Source of the DNA: Micavibrio sp.
GTDB taxonomy: Bacteria > Pseudomonadota > Alphaproteobacteria > Micavibrionales > Micavibrionaceae
Length of the DNA: 35,386 nucleotides
NCBI GenBank assembly: GCA_002708415.1
Contig: PANS01000028.1
Span: 1 to 35,386 of the forward strand
Reading direction: 5' to 3'
Numbering within the stretch: the first letter of the stretch is position 1; each line of letters starts with the position of its first letter. The translations under genes were made by a program, and so were the position numbers. This document shows positions 1 to 9,207 of this stretch, piece by piece. The notes beneath the pieces are model-generated. The model worked only from the letters and a program-made list of their open reading frames with translations, ran no database searches and was not told where the DNA came from.

Positions 1-126
1 ATCCTGCCAGTGAGATTTCCAGTTTTCACGCCTTGCCTTTGCTAACACATAGCGATCAATAAAGGGTTGAATTTCTACTGCCTCATCTGCGCGAACTTCA
101 TTTTTTTTATTTATATTCTCTATCAT
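1..126 (-). CDS. Phage portal / head-tail connector-like protein, N-terminal fragment (runs off window start)
   Basis: My translation of the minus strand from ATG at 126: MIENINKKNEVRADEAVEIQPFIDRYVLAKARRENWKSHWQD..., open to the window edge. 'RRENWxSHWQ' resembles podovirus-type head-tail connector N-termini. SD-like AGGAGA lies just upstream. Too short for the ORF track. Confidence 0.55.
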   Translation of the reverse strand, partial: MIENINKKNEVRADEAVEIQPFIDRYVLAKARRENWKSHWQD

Positions 127-128
127 TA

Positions 129-383
129 TTATTCTCCTAACAGCGTTTTACGCGTCGATTGTTCACCTTCAGAAAGAAAGCCTTTGAACCCTGTAAATAT
201 CGTACCTAAACGCCCCCTTGTGCGGCGAAGAAGACTCTCTTTTCTTTCTTCAGAAGTAACTTGAGCTTCGCTCGCCTCTGTACTAACTGCAGTAACCTCA
301 GGGCTTGTTGGATTATTGACGTAAATTGTTTTAACAGGAGGAACCTGTTTTGGAATTTTAGGACGTTTTGTTAAGCTACCCAT
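129..383 (-). CDS. Small phage-associated protein of unknown function
   Basis: ORF 129..461 with a better start at 383 (MGSLTKRPK..., SD GGAG). Ends ...GRLGTIFTGFKGFLSEGEQSTRKTLLGE, a C-terminus I recall from small proteins beside portal genes in alphaproteobacterial prophages. Confidence 0.5.
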   Translation of the reverse strand: MGSLTKRPKIPKQVPPVKTIYVNNPTSPEVTAVSTEASEAQVTSEERKESLLRRTRGRLGTIFTGFKGFLSEGEQSTRKTLLGE

Positions 384-832
384 TGGAGCTCTCCTTTCGT
401 AAACTGATCTTCTTGAATTTGTTTTTCTGCTTTGTTTGTTAGGCATTGATAAAGCTGCCATGGTGTAACCACAAAGCGCTTATGAATACCCAAAAGGCGC
501 TTAATTGCTTCGACACACGTGAACATCATTGGCGGCGCTGCTTTTTTCTGTTCTCTATTGATTGATGCCTTACAAATTTTATAGCCACGGCTTTCAAGCC
601 AAGATGGCAAATCAAAGCTTGGATTAAGATGATGATAAATTTGCACTTCTGTATAAGGCGAAAGCGGATCAATACTCATCCAGCGCTCTCCATCATTCAT
701 AAGAACAAAGCAATGCCTAAATCCTGGCTTTAAAAATTTAAGCCACGGTAAATCTGTTTCACCCGAAAAAATAACCCACGCGTTTTGTGACAGCTTTTCA
801 TTATTATCATTGTGTAATTGTTGATCTACCAT
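371..832 (-). CDS. Phage-associated hypothetical protein, possible papain/NlpC-like fold
   Basis: Intact 153-aa ORF overlapping its neighbours by a few bp, as in an operon. Contains GFRHCFVL and FTCVEAIKRLLG motifs. Confidence 0.5.
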   Translation of the reverse strand: MVDQQLHNDNNEKLSQNAWVIFSGETDLPWLKFLKPGFRHCFVLMNDGERWMSIDPLSPYTEVQIYHHLNPSFDLPSWLESRGYKICKASINREQKKAAPPMMFTCVEAIKRLLGIHKRFVVTPWQLYQCLTNKAEKQIQEDQFTKGELQWVA

Positions 833-1386
833 GATGTCCCCTGCTCAATTGTATTTAGATGTGTCGTGCTTTTAATTGCGTTTAATGAAATATTGGAGCG
901 CACAGACGATGTTTTTTCATTGCCTTGATGCACAACCGCCCCGTGCGCCCAGAATTTATTCGGGCGATTGCAAGTCAGCTTTTTTGCGCGAACTATTCCC
1001 TTACGAACAAGAACAGGCTCAATACGATCAAGCGCTTCTTTCCAAAGCTTATGCGCTCGTACCTCTTTAATACGTCTTGGATCAGGCGGGATTTGACGGC
1101 GGCCATAATGACGTAGCACCAGTAAATGGTCACGCACCAAACGGCGATTGCGATATAAATTGTCTAAGATTTTTAAAATATCTGTTGGCTCACAATTGCG
1201 CGGCGTTATAGATAAACCAGCAGTAAAACGTGCGCCTTCATTCTTGGCCTCTTGCGCCTTAATAAACCAAAACCATGTTTCCACTGCGCTTTCAAATGGC
1301 ACTGTATCCATTTCAGGTTGGTGCTTTGGGGAATAAATTCTATCAGATGCCATTCTTTTTGTTCTTTCCTGTTTTCTTGATTTCAT
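826..1386 (-). CDS. Conserved phage-associated hypothetical protein, first gene of the leftward operon
   Basis: 186-aa ORF overlapping the next gene by 7 bp. Start could be 1386 or internal ATG 1353 (MASDRIYS...). Confidence 0.55.
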   Translation of the reverse strand: MKSRKQERTKRMASDRIYSPKHQPEMDTVPFESAVETWFWFIKAQEAKNEGARFTAGLSITPRNCEPTDILKILDNLYRNRRLVRDHLLVLRHYGRRQIPPDPRRIKEVRAHKLWKEALDRIEPVLVRKGIVRAKKLTCNRPNKFWAHGAVVHQGNEKTSSVRSNISLNAIKSTTHLNTIEQGTSW

Positions 1387-1414
1387 AAGATATGTTCTCT
1401 TTTTAAACCTTTTT

Positions 1415-1429
1415 GTTCTCTTTATGTTC
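1415..1429 (+). promoter_or_regulatory. Candidate LexA (SOS) box GTTC-N7-GTTC
   Basis: Exact GTTCTCTTTATGTTC, matching the established alphaproteobacterial LexA consensus GTTCN7GTTC. Lies just downstream of the candidate -10. Confidence 0.6.
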
Positions 1430-1433
1430 CTAT

Positions 1434-1461
1434 TTATGATAGAGTGGTTTTATAAAGTCAA
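1434..1461 (-). promoter_or_regulatory. Candidate sigma70-type promoter of the leftward phage-like operon
   Basis: Minus strand reads TTGACT (1461-1456), N16, TCATAA (1439-1434). Confidence 0.4.
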
Positions 1462-1466
1462 GAGAA

Positions 1467-1488
1467 AAATAGGATTTATTTCCTATTT
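1467..1488. promoter_or_regulatory. 22-bp palindrome, candidate operator of the S24 repressor
   Basis: AAATAGGA-TTTATT-TCCTATTT, perfect 8-bp arms, located between divergent genes. Confidence 0.45.
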
Positions 1489-1543
1489 ACTTTTTGACGC
1501 ATAAATGGGAGTTTAATCCTAATCGTAAAATGAGGACGGTGAG

Positions 1544-2194
1544 ATGCTCACACATGATAAGATTTGGCAAGCGGTAGACAGGCTCGCAACGTTATTTGGA
1601 TATAGCCCCTCTGGGCTTGCAAAACAGGCAGGGCTTGACCCAACATCATTCAATAAAAGCAAACGTTTTGGCGTTGATGGAAAACCACGCTGGCCTTCAA
1701 CAGAAAGTATTTCACGCATCTTGGGTGCAACAGGCGCCACGATGTCTGATTTCCTAAGCCTTATCGATGATGAGGTAGAGCAAGCAAGTCATAATAACGC
1801 ATTTAGTATCCCCGTTATCGGCTTCGCACAGGCGGGGACAAAGGGGTACTTTGACGAAGACGGCTATCCGCTTGGTGATAGTTGGGATGAAGTACAATTT
1901 CCGCAATTTGAGAAAGTCAGCGACAGCAAAGTTTACGCCCTTAAAATCAATGGCGATTCAATGGAACCGCTATACCGTAAAGGAGATGTTTTAATTGTTT
2001 CCCCTCACGCTAAAATCAAACGTGGTGATCGTATTGTAATTAAGACTACTGGTGGCGAAGTCATGGCTAAGCACCTTGCACGTCAAAATTCGAACGGTGT
2101 AGAGCTGAATTCCCTTAACCCTGCACACAACAATATAAAGATACCCAGCAATGATATTGCATGGATGGGAAGAATCCTCTGGGTTAGTCAGTAA
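1544..2194 (+). CDS. S24-family HTH repressor (LexA/CI-like, self-cleaving type)
   Basis: N-terminal HTH region; C-terminal S24 motifs NGDSMEP (Ser) and GGEVMAKHL (Lys); candidate Ala-Gly cleavage site in PVIGFAQAGTKG. Confidence 0.85.
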   Translation: MLTHDKIWQAVDRLATLFGYSPSGLAKQAGLDPTSFNKSKRFGVDGKPRWPSTESISRILGATGATMSDFLSLIDDEVEQASHNNAFSIPVIGFAQAGTKGYFDEDGYPLGDSWDEVQFPQFEKVSDSKVYALKINGDSMEPLYRKGDVLIVSPHAKIKRGDRIVIKTTGGEVMAKHLARQNSNGVELNSLNPAHNNIKIPSNDIAWMGRILWVSQ

Positions 2195-2243
2195 AAATTG
2201 ATATAAAGACTTATTACAAAGGATAAATAAAAGGATCAAAGAC

Positions 2244-2909
2244 ATGGACAAACAAGAAATCGCCAAGAAATCGGCAGAAATACTTATCAATACAAAATGT
2301 GTAGGCTTTAACGCGGCCGAGCCTTTCGTGTATACATCAGGAGCCATTGGCCCTGTTTATGTTGATTGTCGCCGCCCTATTGCTTTTGCAAAAGAGCGTA
2401 ATCAACTGATGAGTTTTGCAACAGACATCTTAAAAGATCTAGGCATTGACTATGTTGCTGGCGGTGAAACTGCTGGTATTCCTTATGCGGCCTTCTTAGC
2501 AGAGCGCATGAACCTTCCAATGCTCTACGTTCGTAAGCAGCCAAAAGGCTTTGGACGCATGGGACAAATTGAAGGTCATTTTGAAGAGGGCTCTAATCCT
2601 AACGTTTTACTCGTTGAGGATTTACAACGTGATGGCGGATCAAAAGTGCCGTTCGTAAAAGCCCTTCGTCAAGCTGGCGCACAAGTTAAAGACAGCTTCG
2701 TTGTTTTTCATTACGGCACATTTGCAAAAAGTGAAGAGCGTATGAAAGAACTTTCAATGAACCTTCATGCGCTTTGTAATTGGTGGGATGTATTAGATGT
2801 TGCCAAAGAAAAAGGATACTTTGATGCGGCAACAATTGATTCAGTTGAACTCTTCTTAAATGATCCTGAAACATGGCAGGCGCAAAATGCGCACCTCAAA
2901 AAGGCCTAA
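2244..2909 (+). CDS. pyrE: Orotate phosphoribosyltransferase
   Basis: PRPP-binding-like segment [13 protein letters not shown]; overall similarity to OPRT ([19 protein letters not shown]). Confidence 0.85.
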   Translation: MDKQEIAKKSAEILINTKCVGFNAAEPFVYTSGAIGPVYVDCRRPIAFAKERNQLMSFATDILKDLGIDYVAGGETAGIPYAAFLAERMNLPMLYVRKQPKGFGRMGQIEGHFEEGSNPNVLLVEDLQRDGGSKVPFVKALRQAGAQVKDSFVVFHYGTFAKSEERMKELSMNLHALCNWWDVLDVAKEKGYFDAATIDSVELFLNDPETWQAQNAHLKKA

Positions 2910-2928
2910 AGTAGAAAGCCTAATAAAC

Positions 2929-3699
2929 ATGGCCAATAGCCCAAAAATCACGTTTCATGCCGCAGACACACCCGAAGCACAGAGTGCTTTGAATGATCTA
3001 CTACAGCATTACGATAACCACGCGCCTGAAAATGCAGATATTGCCGTTGCTATTGGTGGTGATGGTACAATGCTTGAAATGCTGCATAGCCTTTATGATT
3101 TAAGATTACCAGCTTACGGTATTAATGTTGGCTCCGTTGGTTTCCTACTCAACCCTTTTCGACCAGAAAAATTAAAAGACCGCCTGTCTCAAGCACAAAA
3201 AGTAGATATCTATCCGCTTCAAATGATCGCTACAGGAAAAGATGGACAACAACACGAAGCGCTCGCGTTTAATGAAGTTTCTCTGTTAAGAGAAACGCGA
3301 CAGGCCGCGAAACTTCAAATTTCAGTCGATGGAATAGAACGTATTCCTGAGCTCGTCTGTGATGGAATTTTAGTTGCAACACCAGCAGGAAGTACGGCTT
3401 ATAATTTATCCGCCCACGGCCCGATCATTCCATTATCAGCAAATGTCTTAGCCCTCACACCTATAAGCGCTTTCCGTCCAAGACGTTGGCGCGGCGCTTT
3501 ATTGCCATCTCATTTAAAAATAAAGATAGATATCTTAAACAACGAAAAGCGCCCTGTCAGTGCAACATCAGATTCAACAGAAATTCGTGACGTCGTTAGT
3601 GTAGAAATTCAACAATCCGATACTGCAGGATGCACTCTTCTCTTTGATCCAGATCACAATCTAGAAGAACGTATCTTGAAAGAGCAGTTTATTTCTTAA
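2929..3699 (+). CDS. nadK: NAD kinase
   Basis: [25 protein letters not shown] and [19 protein letters not shown] motifs. Start chosen at MANSPK (2929); the ORF opens at 2860. Confidence 0.88.
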   Translation: MANSPKITFHAADTPEAQSALNDLLQHYDNHAPENADIAVAIGGDGTMLEMLHSLYDLRLPAYGINVGSVGFLLNPFRPEKLKDRLSQAQKVDIYPLQMIATGKDGQQHEALAFNEVSLLRETRQAAKLQISVDGIERIPELVCDGILVATPAGSTAYNLSAHGPIIPLSANVLALTPISAFRPRRWRGALLPSHLKIKIDILNNEKRPVSATSDSTEIRDVVSVEIQQSDTAGCTLLFDPDHNLEERILKEQFIS

Positions 3700-4553
3700 G
3701 ACTTACGTGGCGTTTTAGGCACAATTTTATTAACCGAACGCAAACGACGCTCTTTGATTTGATCGTTTTCGATACCGCTTAGGCCTTCAAGAACTTCTTC
3801 CTTCACGCTACCATCTTCCATGATACCGCTTTCAGGAATCAAACCTAAGCGTTTGGCAATTTCTTGATAGCCTTCAACGAGGTCACCAAGATCTTGACGG
3901 AAACGATCTTTATCCATTTTTTCGCCAGATTTTACATCCCATAAACGACAGTTATCAGGAGAGATTTCGTCCGCCAAAATAATATAAAGATCGCCATGTT
4001 CTCCCCAAAGACGTCCAAATTCCAATTTGAAATCCACAAGACGTAGGCCAATACCTTGAAACAAACCACTCAAGTAATCGTTCACGCGGTAAGCCAAACC
4101 AACCATTTCTTCGAGTTCATAAGGATCAGCCCAGCCAAAATTTATAATATGGCTTTCGCTGATTAACGGATCATTCAGTTCATCTTTCTTATAAAAATAT
4201 TCAACGATTGGCTGAGAGAAGATCGTTCCTTCTTTCACACCATAACGTGTACAAATAGATCCTGCTGCTACATTACGAATAACAAGCTCAATCGGAATAA
4301 TTTCAACCTGACGCACAAGCTGCTCACGCATATTAAGCTGCTTCATAAAATGAGTTGGAACACCCATCTCTTCAAGTTTTGTCATAATATGAGAGGATAT
4401 ACGATTATTCAACACCCCTTTTCCAGAAATCACGTCATGCTTTACCGCATTAAAGGCCGTTGCATCATCTTTGAAATATTGTACAACCGTACCTGGCTCT
4501 GGGCCTTCAAAGATTGTTTTCGCTTTACCGTCATAGAGTTGTTTTCTATTCAT
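3696..4553 (-). CDS. purC: Phosphoribosylaminoimidazole-succinocarboxamide synthase
   Basis: [17 protein letters not shown]..., [29 protein letters not shown] and [14 protein letters not shown] motifs. Confidence 0.95.
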   Translation of the reverse strand: MNRKQLYDGKAKTIFEGPEPGTVVQYFKDDATAFNAVKHDVISGKGVLNNRISSHIMTKLEEMGVPTHFMKQLNMREQLVRQVEIIPIELVIRNVAAGSICTRYGVKEGTIFSQPIVEYFYKKDELNDPLISESHIINFGWADPYELEEMVGLAYRVNDYLSGLFQGIGLRLVDFKLEFGRLWGEHGDLYIILADEISPDNCRLWDVKSGEKMDKDRFRQDLGDLVEGYQEIAKRLGLIPESGIMEDGSVKEEVLEGLSGIENDQIKERRLRSVNKIVPKTPRKS

Positions 4554-4692
4554 AATTGACCTTTAATTCTTGGCTAAAATTTGCGTAATATCTGTATATA
4601 AGCATGGATTTCAAAAGATTCAAATGATACCTTACTTTTAATTGAATTCTTTAGAGGAAAAGCCTCTAAAACAGCAAGAAAAAGAGGAAAAA

Positions 4693-5016
4693 ATGGCTGA
4701 TTTTAAAGACAGAGAAAGCGCATTTGAAAACAAATTCGCACTAGATGAATCACTGATGTTCAAGGCAGAAGCACGCGCTTGTAAGCTTTTTGGCCTATGG
4801 CTTGGCAAAAAATTAAACTTTTCAGAAGGTGAAGCACAAGCTTTGGCAGCCAACCTTGTAGGGGCCAATCTAGAAGAAGCTGGTTTTGATGATGTAAAGC
4901 GCGCTATTGCACCAGTTATTGTTGATAGTGGTGTCGCCGTAACAGACGAAGAGATTGATACTCAATTAGAGAAACTATTCATTGACGCTCAAGAGCAAAT
5001 TAAAAACGAAGCGTAA
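4693..5016 (+). CDS. DUF1476 / F1Fo-ATPase inhibitor zeta subunit
   Basis: MADFKDRESAFENKFALDESLMFKAEARACKLFGLWLG is characteristic of the alphaproteobacterial zeta inhibitor family. Start set at ATG 4693 behind AAGAGGAAA. Confidence 0.88.
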   Translation: MADFKDRESAFENKFALDESLMFKAEARACKLFGLWLGKKLNFSEGEAQALAANLVGANLEEAGFDDVKRAIAPVIVDSGVAVTDEEIDTQLEKLFIDAQEQIKNEA

Positions 5017-5028
5017 AAGGTTATTACC

Positions 5029-5262
5029 ATGGCAATGGATGCAGAAAACATTAAAGAACTCATTATTGAGGGCATACCAGACGCGGTTGTTGAAATCACA
5101 GACCTTCGCGGCGATGGGGATCATTATGCAGCGCATATTACTTCTGCGTCTTTTGAAGGCTTATCACGCGTTCAACAACACCAAAAAGTATATAATGCCC
5201 TTCAAGGTCGTATGGGAAATGAACTTCACGCCCTTGCCATACAAACGTCAACACCCGCGTAA
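5029..5262 (+). CDS. BolA family protein
   Basis: 77 aa; GDGDHYAAHITSASFEGLSRVQQHQKVYNAL matches BolA; adjacent to a monothiol glutaredoxin. Confidence 0.9.
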   Translation: MAMDAENIKELIIEGIPDAVVEITDLRGDGDHYAAHITSASFEGLSRVQQHQKVYNALQGRMGNELHALAIQTSTPA

Positions 5263-5287
5263 TTACTAAAAACAGAAAGAGTAAAAA

Positions 5288-5626
5288 ATGGAAAATATTA
5301 TCTTTGACCAAATTAAAAAAGAAATCGCCAGCAACGACGTTGTTCTTTACATGAAAGGCACAGGCGTATTTCCACAATGCGGTTTTTCTGCTGCCGTTGT
5401 TCAAATCCTTTCCGAATTCGGCGTATCTTTTAAAGATGTAAACGTTCTCGAAGATCAAACAGTCCGCGAAGCTATTAAAGAATTTAGCCAGTGGCCTACT
5501 ATTCCGCAACTCTACGTTAAAGGTGAGTTTATTGGTGGCTGTGACATCGTGCGTGAAATGGCAGAAACTGGAGAGCTTGCTCAACTTTTTCAAGACAAAG
5601 GCATCTCCTTTAATCAGGCAGCTTAA
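5288..5626 (+). CDS. grxD: Monothiol glutaredoxin, Grx4 family
   Basis: [47 protein letters not shown]. Active site reads PQCGFS (CGFS monothiol type). Confidence 0.93.
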   Translation: MENIIFDQIKKEIASNDVVLYMKGTGVFPQCGFSAAVVQILSEFGVSFKDVNVLEDQTVREAIKEFSQWPTIPQLYVKGEFIGGCDIVREMAETGELAQLFQDKGISFNQAA

Positions 5627-6760
5627 TTACATTCTCGGCATTTTTGCATCGCGGTGTACATAAGCCGAAAGCATTAAGCCAAAGCCTACTAAAACAGTCA
5701 GCATGGATGTCCCTCCATATGAAATCATCGGGAGGGGCGCGCCGACAACGGGGATTAAACCCATCACCATTGCCGTGTTAATAAAAACATACAGTGAAAA
5801 GTTCACGATCAACCCAACAGCCAATAAACGCCCAAAAGAATAACGTATTTTTTGCGCTATAATATGACCATATAAAAATAATGCTCCGAACACTCCGAAT
5901 AAAAATAGGCCACCAATTAACCCCCACTCTTCTACCCAAAGCGTAAAGATGAAATCAGTTTGTTTTTCTGGCAAAAAGTTCAAACGGCTTTGTGTTCCTT
6001 GTAAAAAACCTTTTCCTTCAATACCACCCGAACCAATAGCAATTTTTGATTGAATAATATGATAGCCAGAGCCCAGTGGATCAGACTCTGGGTTTAAAAA
6101 CGTCAAAACCCTTTGCTTTTGATAGCTATGCATCAAACTCCACGCGACAGGAAGAGAGAGAACTGCCAGAACACCTCCGACAATGAAATATAAAATAGGC
6201 GCGCCAGATAAAAAAAACATCGTAATTCCTGCCATTACAATCATCAAAGATGTTCCCAAATCTGGTTGTAACAAAACCAATCCCACGGGTGCTAAAATCA
6301 AAAAAACTGCAGGAGTTAAAAAGCGCGGGCTTTTCATTTCCTCTGGCGTCGCCGTATGAAAATACTTCGCCAAAGCCAGTACAACAACAATCTTCATAGC
6401 CTCCGATGGTTGGATCTGAATAAAACCTAAATCAATCCAGCGTTGGGCTCCCATACCAATCTGCCCTTTAATCTCAACAATCACGAGCAAGATAAAACCA
6501 AGGATATAAAGGGGGTAAGCAAGGCGGTACCACCACCTGATATCAAACATAGCAATAATAATCATCCCCGCGATTCCAACACAAAAACGGGTTATCTGAC
6601 GCGATGCCCACGGATCAAAATTACCGCCTGCCGCAGAATATAGCGCAGTAAAACCTATAAACGCTATCACAATAATTAGTGTAATAAATCCCCAGCTCAA
6701 CCGAGACAGCTTATTAAAGATGTTCATATTATTATCAAGAGATGGTGCAGATTTAATCAT
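5627..6760 (-). CDS. rodA: Rod shape-determining protein RodA (SEDS glycosyltransferase)
   Basis: Multi-TM SEDS protein; GGIEGKGFLQGTQSRLNFLPEKQTDFIFTLWVEEWG and PMISYGGTSML. Confidence 0.95.
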   Translation of the reverse strand: MIKSAPSLDNNMNIFNKLSRLSWGFITLIIVIAFIGFTALYSAAGGNFDPWASRQITRFCVGIAGMIIIAMFDIRWWYRLAYPLYILGFILLVIVEIKGQIGMGAQRWIDLGFIQIQPSEAMKIVVVLALAKYFHTATPEEMKSPRFLTPAVFLILAPVGLVLLQPDLGTSLMIVMAGITMFFLSGAPILYFIVGGVLAVLSLPVAWSLMHSYQKQRVLTFLNPESDPLGSGYHIIQSKIAIGSGGIEGKGFLQGTQSRLNFLPEKQTDFIFTLWVEEWGLIGGLFLFGVFGALFLYGHIIAQKIRYSFGRLLAVGLIVNFSLYVFINTAMVMGLIPVVGAPLPMISYGGTSMLTVLVGFGLMLSAYVHRDAKMPRM

Positions 6761-6775
6761 ATTTTCAAATTGCTC

Positions 6776-8620
6776 TTACCGCACTTTAATTTCTGATTTA
6801 TCAAGCTCACGCTCTTGAACAAAACGAAGTAAATCTCTTGCAAGAGGCGCTGCCGTTCCTGAACCACTGCCCCCATGTTCAATAACTGTAGAAACAACAT
6901 ATTTAGGATTATTAAGCGGCGCATATCCTACAAACAGTGCATGATGACGATAATTCCAATTATCATCACCCGAACGCTCTCCAGACATTCTTTGTTTCTT
7001 TGTAATTCTCTTTACCTGCGCTGTTCCTGTTTTACCGCCCATGCGCCACTTCTTTTCTTCTATTTGCGAACTATATGCGGTACCCTTTTCATCATCAACC
7101 GCTCGATCCATTCCGCGTTTGATGATTTTCAAATGACGTTGATTAACATTCATTGAAGGCCAGTTTTCCTGATTCACTTTTTTATCACCAACATAGCCCA
7201 CCATCCACGGTTTCACAGCCTTACCGCCATTAACCAAGCGGCTTGTCATGACAGCCAACTGGAGCGGCGTTGCAGAAATATACCCTTGACCAATACTCGA
7301 AACAATAGTTTCTCCAGGGCGCCATTTTTGCCCAAGAGTGGCCATCTTCCATTCTTTGTCAGGAAGAAGTCCTTGCCGCTCCCCTCCAAGATCAAAATCA
7401 TATGTCTCCCCTAAACCAAATTCTCTGGCGGTTTCAACCATTTTATCAATACCAATTTCTGTCGATAGTTTATAAAAATATGTGTCGCACGACTTCATCA
7501 ATGCCGATTCCATGCTTACATATTTATGCCCACCGCGTTTCCAACAATAAAATATATCGGATCCATACTCATAACTACCTGTACAATTAACAAGCGTTTT
7601 AGATGTTGCCACGCCTGACCTTAAAGCCGCTAAAGCCGTAATCATTTTAAACGTCGAACCCGGGGGGTACTGACCACTAATTGCTTTATTATTAAAAGGG
7701 AATTGAGGATTATTTAAAATTTCCTGATAACGATCAACACCAATACCATTAACAAACAAATTTGGATCAAAGGAAGGGTAAGAAGAAAGCGCATAAACCG
7801 CACCAGTATGAGCATTCATTACAATAGCCGACGCACTTCTTTCCTGTGACAAACGGTTTTGTGTAAAACGCTGCGTTTCAGCATCAATACTTAATGTAAG
7901 CCGTTCGCCCTCAAAACTTTTTTCTGAATTAAGCTCGCGCACTTCACGGCCACGAACATTGACCTCCATGTGTGAAGTTCCCTCCTCACCACGAATTTCC
8001 TCTTCAAAGGATTTTTCTAAACCTGTTTTACCAATTTTAAAATCTGGTAATTTTAAAATATGAGCAGGGTCTTTTTCTAAATCATTTTGAGTAACTGAAC
8101 CAACATATCCAACGATATGTGCCGTTGCCTCAGCCAATGGATAGCTTCTTACTTCGCCCACATCAATATTTATTCCTGGAAGATCTGGCAAATGTACTTC
8201 AATTTTTGCAACATCATTCCACGTCAAGTTATCTGTCACCTCTAAAGGAACAAAAGAAGCAGCCTTTTTAGATTGCTTAATAATTTTCTGAATCTGTTTT
8301 TCATCAAGATCGATATACTGAGAGAGCATTTTAAGCGCTTTGTCTAAATCCTTAGATTGCTCTGGAATAACCATAACCCGAAAGTTTTGATTATTGATTG
8401 CCAGAGGAACACCAAAGCGATCAACGATTTCACCGCGCGAAGGCAACGTCATTTTAACATTGATACGGTTTTTATCTGCCAAAGTTTTATATTTTTGCCC
8501 TTCAACCAACTGCAACCAAGCAAGGCGACCGCCTAAAACTGCCAACATGCCACCTTGAACCGCCCCAACAACAAAGGCGCGGCGCGTAAAGCTTTTTGAC
8601 CGATCGAAGTTTTTATCCAT
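6776..8620 (-). CDS. mrdA: Penicillin-binding protein 2
   Basis: PGSTFKMITALAAL (SxxK), KSCDTYFYKL (SxD/N) and GGKTGTAQV (KTG); adjacent to rodA. Confidence 0.95.
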   Translation of the reverse strand: MDKNFDRSKSFTRRAFVVGAVQGGMLAVLGGRLAWLQLVEGQKYKTLADKNRINVKMTLPSRGEIVDRFGVPLAINNQNFRVMVIPEQSKDLDKALKMLSQYIDLDEKQIQKIIKQSKKAASFVPLEVTDNLTWNDVAKIEVHLPDLPGINIDVGEVRSYPLAEATAHIVGYVGSVTQNDLEKDPAHILKLPDFKIGKTGLEKSFEEEIRGEEGTSHMEVNVRGREVRELNSEKSFEGERLTLSIDAETQRFTQNRLSQERSASAIVMNAHTGAVYALSSYPSFDPNLFVNGIGVDRYQEILNNPQFPFNNKAISGQYPPGSTFKMITALAALRSGVATSKTLVNCTGSYEYGSDIFYCWKRGGHKYVSMESALMKSCDTYFYKLSTEIGIDKMVETAREFGLGETYDFDLGGERQGLLPDKEWKMATLGQKWRPGETIVSSIGQGYISATPLQLAVMTSRLVNGGKAVKPWMVGYVGDKKVNQENWPSMNVNQRHLKIIKRGMDRAVDDEKGTAYSSQIEEKKWRMGGKTGTAQVKRITKKQRMSGERSGDDNWNYRHHALFVGYAPLNNPKYVVSTVIEHGGSGSGTAAPLARDLLRFVQERELDKSEIKVR

Positions 8621-8667
8621 GCTTACCTTTCACTATAAATCCTTTATGATAAAAATACCCGCTATAA

Positions 8668-9201
8668 TCAATAAGACTTTAGATTAGGGGGTAATATTCT
8701 CTGAATAAAGGTCAGCACAAGAGCCATCAAAGGAAACATTAGAATCGTCAGTAAATTGCTCGCAAGAATATCTGTCACAGGCATTAAAGAAAGATAACGT
8801 AGCGAAAAGAAGAACCACTGCGCCATATATACGCCCGTTGAAATAACTGTAAAGCCAAGCCAAAACATTAAATAAGGTTGGCCCATCAAAAAGAGTCGCT
8901 GTGATCTCATAATTACATGGACAACAACAAATAACGCCGCATGTAAACCTACAGGAAAGCCTGAAATAAAATCAACAATGAGACCCAACACAAAAACCAA
9001 CACAGCAGGTATAAGCGATGGCCTATAAATACCCCAATAATAAATTGGTATAATAATAAAAAGCGGGCGAACACTTTCTGTATAAGGAAGAGAAAAACTT
9101 ACAATACTGAGTAAAAGAAATAAAATTGTGGTCATTTGTGCCGCACCCATACGTGCTACCCAACGAGCTCCTTCATAGTTAATATACCCACCAAGCATCA
9201 T
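8668..9201 (-). CDS. mreD: Rod shape-determining protein MreD
   Basis: Small multi-TM protein between mreC and mrdA. Confidence 0.85.
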   Translation of the reverse strand: MMLGGYINYEGARWVARMGAAQMTTILFLLLSIVSFSLPYTESVRPLFIIIPIYYWGIYRPSLIPAVLVFVLGLIVDFISGFPVGLHAALFVVVHVIMRSQRLFLMGQPYLMFWLGFTVISTGVYMAQWFFFSLRYLSLMPVTDILASNLLTILMFPLMALVLTFIQRILPPNLKSY

Positions 9202-9207
9202 TAACCG

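Noticed and set aside
67-264. 65-aa plus-strand ORF
   Set aside because: Antisense to two minus-strand phage-like genes with better RBS and composition.
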